This document shows positions 25,370-33,099 of a stretch of DNA of 64,000 nucleotides, piece after piece; within the stretch, counting starts at the first letter, position 1, and each line of letters begins with the position of its first letter. A program made the position numbers and the translations under genes. The stretch lies in NCBI RefSeq assembly GCF_000374125.1, contig NZ_KB893626.1, forward strand, positions 1 through 64,000. Reading direction: 5' to 3'. Under the pieces are notes generated by a model. That model searched no databases, was not told the origin of the DNA, and saw only the letters and a list, made by a program, of their open reading frames with translations. This stretch comes from Niabella aurantiaca DSM 17617 (GTDB lineage Bacteria > Bacteroidota > Bacteroidia > Chitinophagales > Chitinophagaceae).

Positions 25370-25398
25370 TAAAGATACATAAGAAATCAATACATAAG
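25370..25398 (-). promoter_or_regulatory. promoter and candidate PadR operator
   Basis: Two direct copies of ATACATAAG (plus-strand reading) at 25375-25383 and 25390-25398, period 15 bp, overlap the minus-strand -7 box TATCTTTA (25377-25370). Binding there would block transcription of padR and the two membrane genes. Confidence 0.6.
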
Positions 25399-25416
25399 TA
25401 ATTTAGGTATATTTTT

Positions 25417-26220
25417 TTAGTAATGCTGATGGATCGTAAACCCATCCGCATCCCTCCAGAAGGGGAATTTTGTGCGGACCTCCTCTAGTTTTGCTTTATG
25501 CAGGGTGATCGTGCAAACATCTTCCTCGTCTGCTTTATGATAAAGTATTTCGCCCAACGGATCAATAACCATGCTGTCTCCGCCATGATAAATGCCATTG
25601 CCGTCATCACCTACCCGGTTAACACCTACCACGTAGCATTGATTTTCAATGGCCCGCGCCTGCAACAGCGTCTTCCAGGCCAGGCTGCGCCGCTGTGGCC
25701 AGTTGGCCACATTGATGAGCAGGTCATATTCGGGGGGCGTTTCCGGTACGGCGCCGGGGTTTTGCCGGGCCCAAACCGGAAAGCGGAGATCGTAGCAAAC
25801 CTGCAGGTTCACCTTCCAGCCATTTACAGATGCGATCAGCCGTTTGCTGCCCGCGGCATAATGCTGGTCCTCTCCAGCAAAGGCAAACCGGTGCCGCTTG
25901 TCGTACACGCCATATTGCCCGTTGGGCAACATCCAGACAAGCCGGTTAAAAAAATGACCGTCTTCCTGAATGATCAGGCTGCCGGTCAGGATGATCTTGT
26001 GCCGGGCGGCCATATCCTTCATCCACTGCACCGTTGGCCCCTCCATGGTTTCTGCCAGGGGTTCCGGCTGCATGGAGAACCCGGTGGAGAACATTTCAGG
26101 AACCACGACAACATGCGTTTTTCCGGAAATGCTTTGGATCTTTTGCTGCAGCATGGACCGGTTGGCTGCTTTGTCTTCCCAGTGCAGCCGGGTTTGTACC
26201 AGGGTAATGATCAGAGACAT
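25417..26220 (-). CDS. yafV: omega-amidase / carbon-nitrogen hydrolase
   Basis: 267 residues of the nitrilase superfamily. The catalytic triad is visible as Glu42 (VVVPEMFSTGFS), Lys108 (YDKRHRFAF) and Cys142 (LQVCYDLRFPVW). The RFAF and EDQHY context matches YafV/Nit2-type omega-amidases, which hydrolyse alpha-ketoglutaramate or alpha-ketosuccinamate left by transamination, including methionine salvage. It is the last gene of the minus-strand cluster starting at 29515. Confidence 0.9.
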   Translation of the reverse strand: MSLIITLVQTRLHWEDKAANRSMLQQKIQSISGKTHVVVVPEMFSTGFSMQPEPLAETMEGPTVQWMKDMAARHKIILTGSLIIQEDGHFFNRLVWMLPNGQYGVYDKRHRFAFAGEDQHYAAGSKRLIASVNGWKVNLQVCYDLRFPVWARQNPGAVPETPPEYDLLINVANWPQRRSLAWKTLLQARAIENQCYVVGVNRVGDDGNGIYHGGDSMVIDPLGEILYHKADEEDVCTITLHKAKLEEVRTKFPFWRDADGFTIHQHY

Positions 26221-26240
26221 ACAAAAAACCTAAAGGTCGG

Positions 26241-26566
26241 TTATTTTGAAGAAAGAAGCATTTCCGCTTCGTCTTTTTCCAGCTGCCTGCTGGTTTTGCG
26301 GCTGCCATTGTGGCTATAGCCCGGAGGACCAAAAAGGTAACCCCGCCGTTGTTTCCACGAAAGCCCCACAGATAGGACCACTTAAATGCCATATCAATAA
26401 GCCCGGTTGCCAGTGTCAGGTAAATATTGGTAAGGGTGTCCCGAACCGAATAGGCTTTTTTGTGAAAATGAAGGTTAGACAGCAGTACCTCCAGCCCGAT
26501 TACTATCATGTAAAACGGAGTGGAAAACAGCAGCAGTATTTGCTCCTCGTATCCGTAGCGGTGCAT
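26241..26566 (-). pseudogene. sterol desaturase family gene with core deleted
   Basis: The frame from 26566 gives a normal N-terminus (EEQILLLFSTPFYMIVIGLE, then LSNLHFHKKAYSVRDTLTN and IYLTLATGLIDMAFKWSYLW). In another frame, 26335-26241 encodes a normal C-terminus, FGPPGYSHNGSRKTSRQLEK ending in LLSSK and stop. About 200 central residues, including every metal-binding His motif, are missing, and the junction (about 26336-26362) shifts the frame. The ORF therefore cannot be an active enzyme. Both ends being intact points to a recent internal deletion within an otherwise functional operon. Confidence 0.8.
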
Positions 26567-26573
26567 GATCGTG

Positions 26574-27056
26574 TTATTTGATGGCCTGAAGCAGGGGCTG
26601 GAACAGGTCCGGCTCGTAGCCTCTCTGGATGAGGAAGGCGGCCGTTTTTTTCATTTTTACAAACCGGTTGCCCGTTCCCTTCAGGCTTTGCCATTTTTGC
26701 TGCAGCAGTCCGGTCAGGGTTTGTTCGTATGCTTCTTCATCGATCTCTTTCATCCCTGCTTTGATGCAATAGGGGCTGACCTGCTTTTGCTGCAATACCA
26801 TTTTTATTTTATTGCGGCCCCACTTTTTCTGGCGGAAATGGCCGCCGGCAAAGGCTTTTGCAAAGCGCTCCTCGTTTAAATAGTTTTCTTCGATCAGGGC
26901 AGCGATTATGGCAGCGTGCTCTTTCTTCCACACCCCCAGCTCAAACAATTTATTGACCACATCACTGTGGCAGCGTTCACTGTAAGCGCAGTAATGCTGC
27001 AATTTTTTGAGAGCCTGTTCCGGCGAAAGCCGGATGTTTGACGTTTCCTGTTTCAT
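26574..27056 (-). CDS. recX: regulatory protein RecX
   Basis: 160 residues made of three-helix repeats: LSPEQALKKLQHYCAYSERC, then EENYLNEERFAKAFAGGHFR with the conserved LNDxxFA-like motif, and KWGRNKIKMVLQQKQV. RecX modulates RecA filaments. No recA is adjacent. It sits 2 bp after the protease gene and 7 bp before the sterol desaturase remnant, so it belongs to a compact operon. Confidence 0.9.
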   Translation of the reverse strand: MKQETSNIRLSPEQALKKLQHYCAYSERCHSDVVNKLFELGVWKKEHAAIIAALIEENYLNEERFAKAFAGGHFRQKKWGRNKIKMVLQQKQVSPYCIKAGMKEIDEEAYEQTLTGLLQQKWQSLKGTGNRFVKMKKTAAFLIQRGYEPDLFQPLLQAIK

Positions 27057-27058
27057 GG

Positions 27059-28159
27059 CTATTCTTCCAGCCTTGCCGTACAGCCAAACTCGTTTTTCAG
27101 GTAGTCGTCATAATGGTCGGCCCGTTCAAAGAGACTCTTAAACTCTTCAACGCCCGATTCCCGGGTCATATCCAGGTCGTACAGCAGGCGGCTCAATACG
27201 ATATTGTTTTTATTGCAGCTAAGCACCAGTCCGGTTGATTTGTTATTCTCCTGCAGCAGGTACTGGTACAGGGGTTTTATCCGGGTGGCCTCCAGGGGCA
27301 TCTGGCAGAGGTAGGCATCACCGGCTATGAAAAAGTTATCGGAATTATAGCTGATATTGATCTTTGCTGATCCCTGCTTTACGCTCCATTGATTGGCGCC
27401 GTCGCGGGCCAGCCGCACATCTTTACCCAGATCCTTCAGGATATCCTCAATGAGCTTGGCAACCCCCATAAGCTCTGCCTCTTTTTTGGGGATCAGCAGC
27501 AGTGTTACCTCCGATCCGCAATTGGGGCAGTATTTGTTATTGTCGATGTTGGCAGCCGTTACCAGTGAATCGCAGCTGGGGCACCGGGTGGCTTCCTGCC
27601 CTTTATGCGGCAGGTACAGGTCGATGGCCTCCTGCAGGTAGCTGGCCGGGAGCGCAAATCCGAGATTGTCGCCCCCTTTAATAATAAAGGAGTTTACGCC
27701 AATGACATCGCCAACATAGTCTACCAGCGGTCCGCCGCTGTTTCCGGGATTGATGGCGGCATCCACCTGGATATATTTCAACCCTTCGCGGATGCGATCT
27801 ACCTTGGAAATAACACCCTGGGTGGCGGAGTAGCTCAGGTTATACGGGTGGCCGATGGCAATGACATTGTCCCCGTCCTTCATGGCATCGTAATGACCGA
27901 TGTTCACCTCAGGCAGATCAACACCCGAAGGGGGCTGCAAAAATGCCAGGTCGTGTTTGGTATCGGTATAGAAGACCCTCGAAAGCTGTTTTTCGAACAG
28001 TTTACCCTGTATGGTCACCTCGGGAGTATTGTTGACCACGTGGTTGTTGGTCACGATCAGGTCGTATGCTTTCAGGTAAAACCCGGTGCCCGTACCGGTT
28101 TGTGTGGCGATCTGGATAATGGCCTGCTGGTATTTATTGATGATTTCCTGCGTGTTCAT
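27059..28159 (-). CDS. cytoplasmic trypsin-like protease with zinc ribbon and YbjN-like domain
   Basis: 366 residues without a signal peptide. Residues 1-185 are an S1C trypsin-like domain with the full triad: His40 (VTNNHVV), Asp70 (TKHDLAFL), Ser141 (AAINPGNSGGPLV). A zinc ribbon follows (Cys193, Cys196, Cys211, Cys214; CPSC and CPNC). Residues about 230-350 resemble the YbjN / type III secretion chaperone-like fold. There is no PDZ domain, unlike DegP/HtrA. The gene upstream (28184) also shows a chaperone-like segment and is 24 bp away. Substrate unknown; recycling or activation of a cytoplasmic partner is possible. Confidence 0.83.
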   Translation of the reverse strand: MNTQEIINKYQQAIIQIATQTGTGTGFYLKAYDLIVTNNHVVNNTPEVTIQGKLFEKQLSRVFYTDTKHDLAFLQPPSGVDLPEVNIGHYDAMKDGDNVIAIGHPYNLSYSATQGVISKVDRIREGLKYIQVDAAINPGNSGGPLVDYVGDVIGVNSFIIKGGDNLGFALPASYLQEAIDLYLPHKGQEATRCPSCDSLVTAANIDNNKYCPNCGSEVTLLLIPKKEAELMGVAKLIEDILKDLGKDVRLARDGANQWSVKQGSAKINISYNSDNFFIAGDAYLCQMPLEATRIKPLYQYLLQENNKSTGLVLSCNKNNIVLSRLLYDLDMTRESGVEEFKSLFERADHYDDYLKNEFGCTARLEE

Positions 28160-28183
28160 AAATGTTCCGTTAATCTGTGGGCC

Positions 28184-29515
28184 CTATGCGGGTATGTCCA
28201 TATTCAGTTTTTCTATTTGTGTGGTAAAACTGTAATTAAAAGCCAGCAGACCGGAAAAGTTCAGCCCTTCCGTCCTGAAGCTCATATACGGGTAACGTTC
28301 CTTCCACTGCCCTTCCACCATACGGATGTACTTTATGATCGCTTCTTCCCTGAAGCGTCCTGAGGCCGGATCATAATAGTCATCCTGGTATCCAAGCGCC
28401 CTGAAGAACGCCGGGTAGTTGACCTGCATGAACAGCCGCACCAGCAGGGTAATGGGTTTGGGAAGGCTGTAAGAATACTGGCAGTAGGATAAACCGTATT
28501 CCATCAGCTTATTGGCAAAGTACTCGTGCCCGTTATCCCGGTACCAGAGCATGTTCTCGTTGGCCTCATGGATAGCGTCTGCGGTTACTTTATGCACCTG
28601 TGGTGTAACAATAGAAAAAGTGTATTTGGACCGGAACAGGTTTTTAACGACCTCTTCCTTTGGCCTGGCCTGCAGTTCGCGTAATGCTTCGATCATTTCC
28701 CGGTTCTTATCTACAATGGAGCGTTCGTCCTTTTTAAAATAGATGGCCCCGATCTTCTCCAGCTGGTTCAGCAGCAGCCCTTCAGGGGTGACCAGGAAAT
28801 CAATGCGATACACAAGGTTCAGCAGCAGGTATGAAATGCCGCCAGAGAATTTGTCTGCATCCACCTCCGCTATTTTTCCGAGGGTATCTGTAAGCCAGCT
28901 TTGCAGGAACTCATATTTTACATTTTTTTCCGCGTCGGAAAGCGGGGTAACATGCTCCTGGTCCACGGCTTCCAGATGGGTGAAGTCCTCAATTAAAAGA
29001 TCGTCCTGCTTATCGGACTTTGTGGCCAGTTCCTTCAGGCCATAGTACAGCTTATTGGGGTTGGCCGTATTCAGGTCTGTATCAAACCGCATACAGAGCT
29101 CATTGTTGTTCAGCGCAAAACGGCTGTAATAAAGGCCAAAGTTCATTTCCAGCAAACGGCGCATGACCGGTATGGAGGGCTCGGGCATCAGCGCCAGCTT
29201 TACGTCTGCAGAGAGCCGGTTCTCCCGGATCTCACCCCGGATGATCTTGGAGCCCTGGTACAGCTCGAAGGTAGCAGTATCTCCATCCCGGCTGTAACGC
29301 ACATTCTGTATGGCATCGTCCCGGAGGTAGTCAAAAAAGGCATCTACGGATGCAACGTAATTCTTTTCTTTAAACAGGTTATCGGCTTCTTTCCAACGGC
29401 GAACCTTTCCGGGAACTTTGTTGTTATCGGAATACCGGCCAAATTCCAGGGACGGGTTCCCCCGGGCGGCAGGCTCTTCTTTACCTCTGACCCAATTTAA
29501 AAATTTATTCAACAT
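28184..29515 (-). CDS. conserved hypothetical protein paired with the trypsin-like protease
   Basis: 443 residues, soluble, no signal peptide. The N-terminal half (about 50-190: VDAFFDYLRDDAIQNVRYSR, LLEMNFGLYYSRFALNNNEL, FDTDLNTANPNKLYYGLKEL) has the alternating strand-helix pattern of YbjN/CesT-like chaperone domains; the C-terminal half is mainly helical and unrecognised. It is the first gene of the cluster ending at 25417 and is 24 bp upstream of the protease. Both encode a YbjN-like module, which suggests they act on the same target or on each other. Confidence 0.65.
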   Translation of the reverse strand: MLNKFLNWVRGKEEPAARGNPSLEFGRYSDNNKVPGKVRRWKEADNLFKEKNYVASVDAFFDYLRDDAIQNVRYSRDGDTATFELYQGSKIIRGEIRENRLSADVKLALMPEPSIPVMRRLLEMNFGLYYSRFALNNNELCMRFDTDLNTANPNKLYYGLKELATKSDKQDDLLIEDFTHLEAVDQEHVTPLSDAEKNVKYEFLQSWLTDTLGKIAEVDADKFSGGISYLLLNLVYRIDFLVTPEGLLLNQLEKIGAIYFKKDERSIVDKNREMIEALRELQARPKEEVVKNLFRSKYTFSIVTPQVHKVTADAIHEANENMLWYRDNGHEYFANKLMEYGLSYCQYSYSLPKPITLLVRLFMQVNYPAFFRALGYQDDYYDPASGRFREEAIIKYIRMVEGQWKERYPYMSFRTEGLNFSGLLAFNYSFTTQIEKLNMDIPA

Positions 29516-29717
29516 AGGCCTTTTTTTAAGTCGGGGAAGTTACTAAACCTTATCAAACTACCTAAAAAAATTTGCTTCGGGGTAAATCATCGCTTTTCCC
29601 CCTATATTTACCGAAAATGGGCATAGATTTTTCGAAACATTATCCAATAAAATAGTAGTTTCGCTACCATCATTTTGCTTAACAGGGAACAGAAACGTAA
29701 AAATTAATATATAACAG

Positions 29718-30833
29718 ATGAAATTTATTGCATCGTCATCGGCTTTGCTGAAACAGCTTCAAAATATTTCAGGAGTCATTAATGCGAATAATGTATTGCC
29801 CATTTTAGAGGATTTCTTGTTTGACATTGATAAAAATCGTCTGACCATCGTGGCTACCGACCTGGAAACCGTTATGAAAACAGAGATGCAGGTAGAAGCA
29901 AAGGACAACGGCCGCGTTTGTATTCCCGCAAAGATCCTGATCGATTCCTTAAAGAACATTCCCGAGCAACCCCTCACGTTTAATATTGATAAAAATTACA
30001 GCGTTGAAATTACCAGCGATAATGGGAAGTATAAGGTAATGGGCGAAAACCCGGACAATTTTCCCAAGGACCCCACGGCTGATGATGCCTCCGGTTTTAC
30101 GATGACCTCTTCCGCCCTGGTAACGGCTATTAATAAGACCCTTTTTGCCACCAGTACCGATGACCTGCGTCCGGCAATGACCGGTGTTTACTTTGAACTG
30201 GATAAAAAGGGGATCCAGTTTGTGGCTACAGATGCACACCGGCTGGTGCGGTATAAAAGAACCGATGTGAGCTCGCCCAATACGGATACATTTATTGTTC
30301 CGCGCAAACCGCTCAACCTGTTAAAGTCTGCCCTGCCGGACAATGAGGATGAAATCACCATCAACTACAATACCAACCATTTTTTTGTAATACATGGAAC
30401 CACGCAGATGAGCTGCCGGCTGATCGATGCCCGTTTCCCGGATTATAAAGTGGTGATCCCCTCGGAAAACCCCTACAGGCTGACGGTTAACCGTACCGAA
30501 TTCCTGGGGGCATTGCGCCGGGTAAGCGTATTCAGTAATAAAAGTACCTATCAGGTAGCGCTGAACATCAGCGGCAGCGAGCTGCAGCTGGCAGCACAGG
30601 ATGTGGACTTTAGCTTTGAAGGAAATGAGCGCATGAAATGCCAGTACAATGGCGAGGACCTCGTGATTGCCTTTAATGCCAAATTCCTGATTGAAATGCT
30701 GAATGCTACGGATAGTGATGAAGTATATATGGAGCTGAGCACCCCCACAAAAGCGGGGTTGATCAAGCCGGTGGACCAGGAAGAGAACGAAGAGCAGCTG
30801 ATGCTGGTAATGCCGCTGATGCTGAACCAATAA
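29718..30833 (+). CDS. dnaN: DNA polymerase III subunit beta (sliding clamp)
   Basis: 371 residues, full length, three clamp folds. MKFIASSSALLKQLQNISGV, NPDNFPKDPTADD, and the C-terminal PVDQEENEEQLMLVMPLML are characteristic. It forms a dimeric ring that tethers replicative polymerase. It is not next to dnaA or gyrB here. A near-consensus -7 box (TAGTTTCG, 29656-29663) lies about 55 bp upstream. Confidence 0.97.
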   Translation: MKFIASSSALLKQLQNISGVINANNVLPILEDFLFDIDKNRLTIVATDLETVMKTEMQVEAKDNGRVCIPAKILIDSLKNIPEQPLTFNIDKNYSVEITSDNGKYKVMGENPDNFPKDPTADDASGFTMTSSALVTAINKTLFATSTDDLRPAMTGVYFELDKKGIQFVATDAHRLVRYKRTDVSSPNTDTFIVPRKPLNLLKSALPDNEDEITINYNTNHFFVIHGTTQMSCRLIDARFPDYKVVIPSENPYRLTVNRTEFLGALRRVSVFSNKSTYQVALNISGSELQLAAQDVDFSFEGNERMKCQYNGEDLVIAFNAKFLIEMLNATDSDEVYMELSTPTKAGLIKPVDQEENEEQLMLVMPLMLNQ

Positions 30834-30934
30834 GGAAACATGATATTTTTTAAATCTGCCTTTGGGCGGTTGAGCCTGACTAATTTTTGCCGGCGGCGGG
30901 AGTGGTCAGGCTTACTTTATTAGAGCCTTCTATA

Positions 30935-32182
30935 ATGATTACTACCCAAGTTTGTATCATCGGCGCCGGACCTGCCGGGACTACCGCGGCCTTACAATTG
31001 AATAAGGAAGGGATCGACTGCGTGCTGGTGGATAAGGCCGTTTTTCCGAGGGACAAAGTATGTGGCGACGGCCTGAGCGGAAAAGTGCTGACCTGCCTGA
31101 AAAAAATCGATCCTGCTGTGGCCGGACGCCTGAAGCAGGCGGGGTTTAAACTGAACAGCTGGGGGGTCAGTTTTATTGCGCCCAACCGCAGGGAACTGGA
31201 GGTGGGCTACCGTCCTGATTTTAACGCGCAAGATGAGCGGCACAAAGAAGTACCGATCGGGTATGTATGCAAGCGCCTGGATTTTGACCATTTCCTGGTT
31301 GAGGAAGTAAAGCAGTGCCCCCACGTACAGGTGTATGAGGGCTTGGCGATCGATCAATATATATTGGAAGATGACGGGTACCGGGTCAGCGATGGGAAGG
31401 ATTTTACCGTAAGGGCAGCAGTGCTCATTATAGCCAACGGCGCGCATTCCGCCTTCACAAAAAAAGTGGCGGGTATTCATATGGAACCCCGGCACTATAT
31501 TGCCGGATTGCGTGCGTATTATAAAAATGTGGAGGGAACACATGCCCAAAACTTTATTGAGCTGCATTTTTTAAAAGACCTGCTGCCCGGCTATTTCTGG
31601 ATCTTTCCCTTGCCCAACGGCGAGGCAAATGTAGGAGTGGGTATGCTCAGTGAGGCGGTGCACCGGAAAAAGGTGAACCTGAAAAAGGAGCTGCTCCATA
31701 TAGTAACCCATGATCCTGTGTTTAAAGAGCGGTTTAAAAATGCCCGCCTGGAGGGCCCCATTGAAGGATACGGGCTGCCATTGGGAAGTAAAAAAAGAAA
31801 ATTGAGCGGAGAGCGTTACCTGCTTACCGGGGATGCCGCTTTTCTCATAGACCCGTTTACCGGTGAGGGGATCGGGAATGCCATGAACTCCGGCAGACTG
31901 GCCGCTCAACAGGCAGCCCGGGCCATTGCCGCCAACGATTATTCGGCAGCAGGACTGGCTTTATATGATGCGGAGATTGAGCGGGTCTTTGGAGCAGAGT
32001 TGCGGCTGAGCACCCGGCTTCAGAAACTGGTCCGGTATCCCCGCCTGTTTAACCTGCTGATCAATATCAGCGCACGGAATAAAAAAGTACAGGAGCTCTT
32101 ATCCTGCATGTTTTATGAAGTGGACCTGCGGAAAAAACTAACAAAGCCTTCGTTTTATATCGGGTTGTTGCTCAATAAATAA
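30935..32182 (+). CDS. geranylgeranyl-reductase-type FAD oxidoreductase
   Basis: 415 residues from the ATG at 30935, where the FAD-binding Rossmann motif begins (VCIIGAGPAGTTAALQLNKE). VCGDGLSGKVL is the geranylgeranyl reductase family signature after the first helix and LTGDAAFLIDPFTGEGIGNA the second FAD contact. Such enzymes saturate isoprenoid chains or act as halogenase-like monooxygenases. The frame from 30887 adds 16 unlikely residues. Not obviously in an operon with dnaN. Confidence 0.88.
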   Translation: MITTQVCIIGAGPAGTTAALQLNKEGIDCVLVDKAVFPRDKVCGDGLSGKVLTCLKKIDPAVAGRLKQAGFKLNSWGVSFIAPNRRELEVGYRPDFNAQDERHKEVPIGYVCKRLDFDHFLVEEVKQCPHVQVYEGLAIDQYILEDDGYRVSDGKDFTVRAAVLIIANGAHSAFTKKVAGIHMEPRHYIAGLRAYYKNVEGTHAQNFIELHFLKDLLPGYFWIFPLPNGEANVGVGMLSEAVHRKKVNLKKELLHIVTHDPVFKERFKNARLEGPIEGYGLPLGSKKRKLSGERYLLTGDAAFLIDPFTGEGIGNAMNSGRLAAQQAARAIAANDYSAAGLALYDAEIERVFGAELRLSTRLQKLVRYPRLFNLLINISARNKKVQELLSCMFYEVDLRKKLTKPSFYIGLLLNK

Positions 32183-32191
32183 AAACGGCGC

Positions 32192-32199
32192 TAATTTTG
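32192..32199 (+). promoter_or_regulatory. -7 box of the TPM-domain gene
   Basis: TAATTTTG, perfect consensus, with a TTG 21 bp upstream (32168-32170), 28 bp before the ATG at 32228. Confidence 0.65.
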
Positions 32200-32227
32200 C
32201 AGTACTACTGTAAATTAAAAAGATCCT

Positions 32228-32800
32228 ATGCTACAAAGAATGTTCCCGGGTATGTTGCTTTTAACAACGGTATTGCTGTTTGCCTGCAATTCCGGCAGGA
32301 ACCTGAATACACAGGTACATAAAAGGGATGCAGACGGAAGGGAGACGAACATCAAATATCCGCAGCAGCAAACTGTAACGCCACAGAATATCAATATGTC
32401 CTATGATTTTGAACAGCTGTTTACTGCTGCGCAAAACAAACAGATCGACAGCCTGGTACGGGTGTTTGAAAAAAGCAACCTCATCGCTGTTAAAGTAATA
32501 ACACTTCCGGCAGATAAGGTTACGGCCGGCTCGTTTGAAAACAATAATAAAAATCTCCTGAAAGAGTGGGCAGGTGTGCACGGCAATACCGATAAGGCTA
32601 TGGTTATCTCCATCAGTAAGGGGTTGAATAAGGTAGCGATCGATTATGGCCCGTTTGTAGGTAAGTTACTATCCCGTGCGGAAGCCGATCAGATCATCAG
32701 CAATGACTTTTTGCCTGCGCTCCAAAGCGGGAACATTTTTGATGGCGCCTGGAAGGGGCTGAATGATCTTATGGACACCATACGCAGAAATATTCAGTAA
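32228..32800 (+). CDS. TPM domain lipoprotein
   Basis: 190 residues. Lipoprotein signal ending LLFAC (Cys20). The remainder is a TPM domain (QIDSLVRVFEKSNLIAVKVI, DKAMVISISKGLNKVAIDYG, LLSRAEADQIISNDFLPAL), a fold found in thylakoid and bacterial membrane-associated proteins and sometimes reported as a phosphatase. Anchored in a membrane facing the periplasm. Convergent with metE and the CWC gene. Confidence 0.85.
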   Translation: MLQRMFPGMLLLTTVLLFACNSGRNLNTQVHKRDADGRETNIKYPQQQTVTPQNINMSYDFEQLFTAAQNKQIDSLVRVFEKSNLIAVKVITLPADKVTAGSFENNNKNLLKEWAGVHGNTDKAMVISISKGLNKVAIDYGPFVGKLLSRAEADQIISNDFLPALQSGNIFDGAWKGLNDLMDTIRRNIQ

Positions 32801-32809
32801 ACCGAAAGA

Positions 32810-32844
32810 GAGACCTGCTAGGGTTCTAAAATCTAACAGGTCTC
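32810..32844. terminator. probable bidirectional terminator hairpin
   Basis: GAGACCTG (32810-32817) and CAGGTCTC (32837-32844) pair perfectly, with three more inner pairs. It separates the convergent TPM and CWC genes. No strong T tract on either side. Confidence 0.5.
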
Positions 32845-33097
32845 AGGAGCCGGGAGGGGGTTTATAGAGCACCCCCAGAATCCCTTTGAGCTTGCCCTGG
32901 AATTTTTGTTGATGATATTGGGCCTTCAGCTCCTTTAAACAGGTAGCACAAAGACAATCTTCATATTGTTTACTGACAAAATCCCGTTCTGCATCATTCA
33001 GGATTACGGTACTGCATTGGCAAAGAAGAATACTGCCCACTTTGCATTCAAAGGGCTGTTTACAGCGTGGACAGTATTTATCTTCATGTTTGCACAT
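32843..33097 (-). CDS. cysteine-rich CWC family protein
   Basis: 84 residues with nine Cys, arranged as CPRCKQPFECKVGSILLCQCS and later CLCATCLKEL: the cysteine-rich CWC family, a small zinc-binding fold. It starts 2 bp after the metE stop codon and thus lies under the same cobalamin riboswitch. Function unknown; a role in handling zinc for MetE is an inference. Confidence 0.85.
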   Translation of the reverse strand: MCKHEDKYCPRCKQPFECKVGSILLCQCSTVILNDAERDFVSKQYEDCLCATCLKELKAQYHQQKFQGKLKGILGVLYKPPPGS

Positions 33098-33099
33098 AT

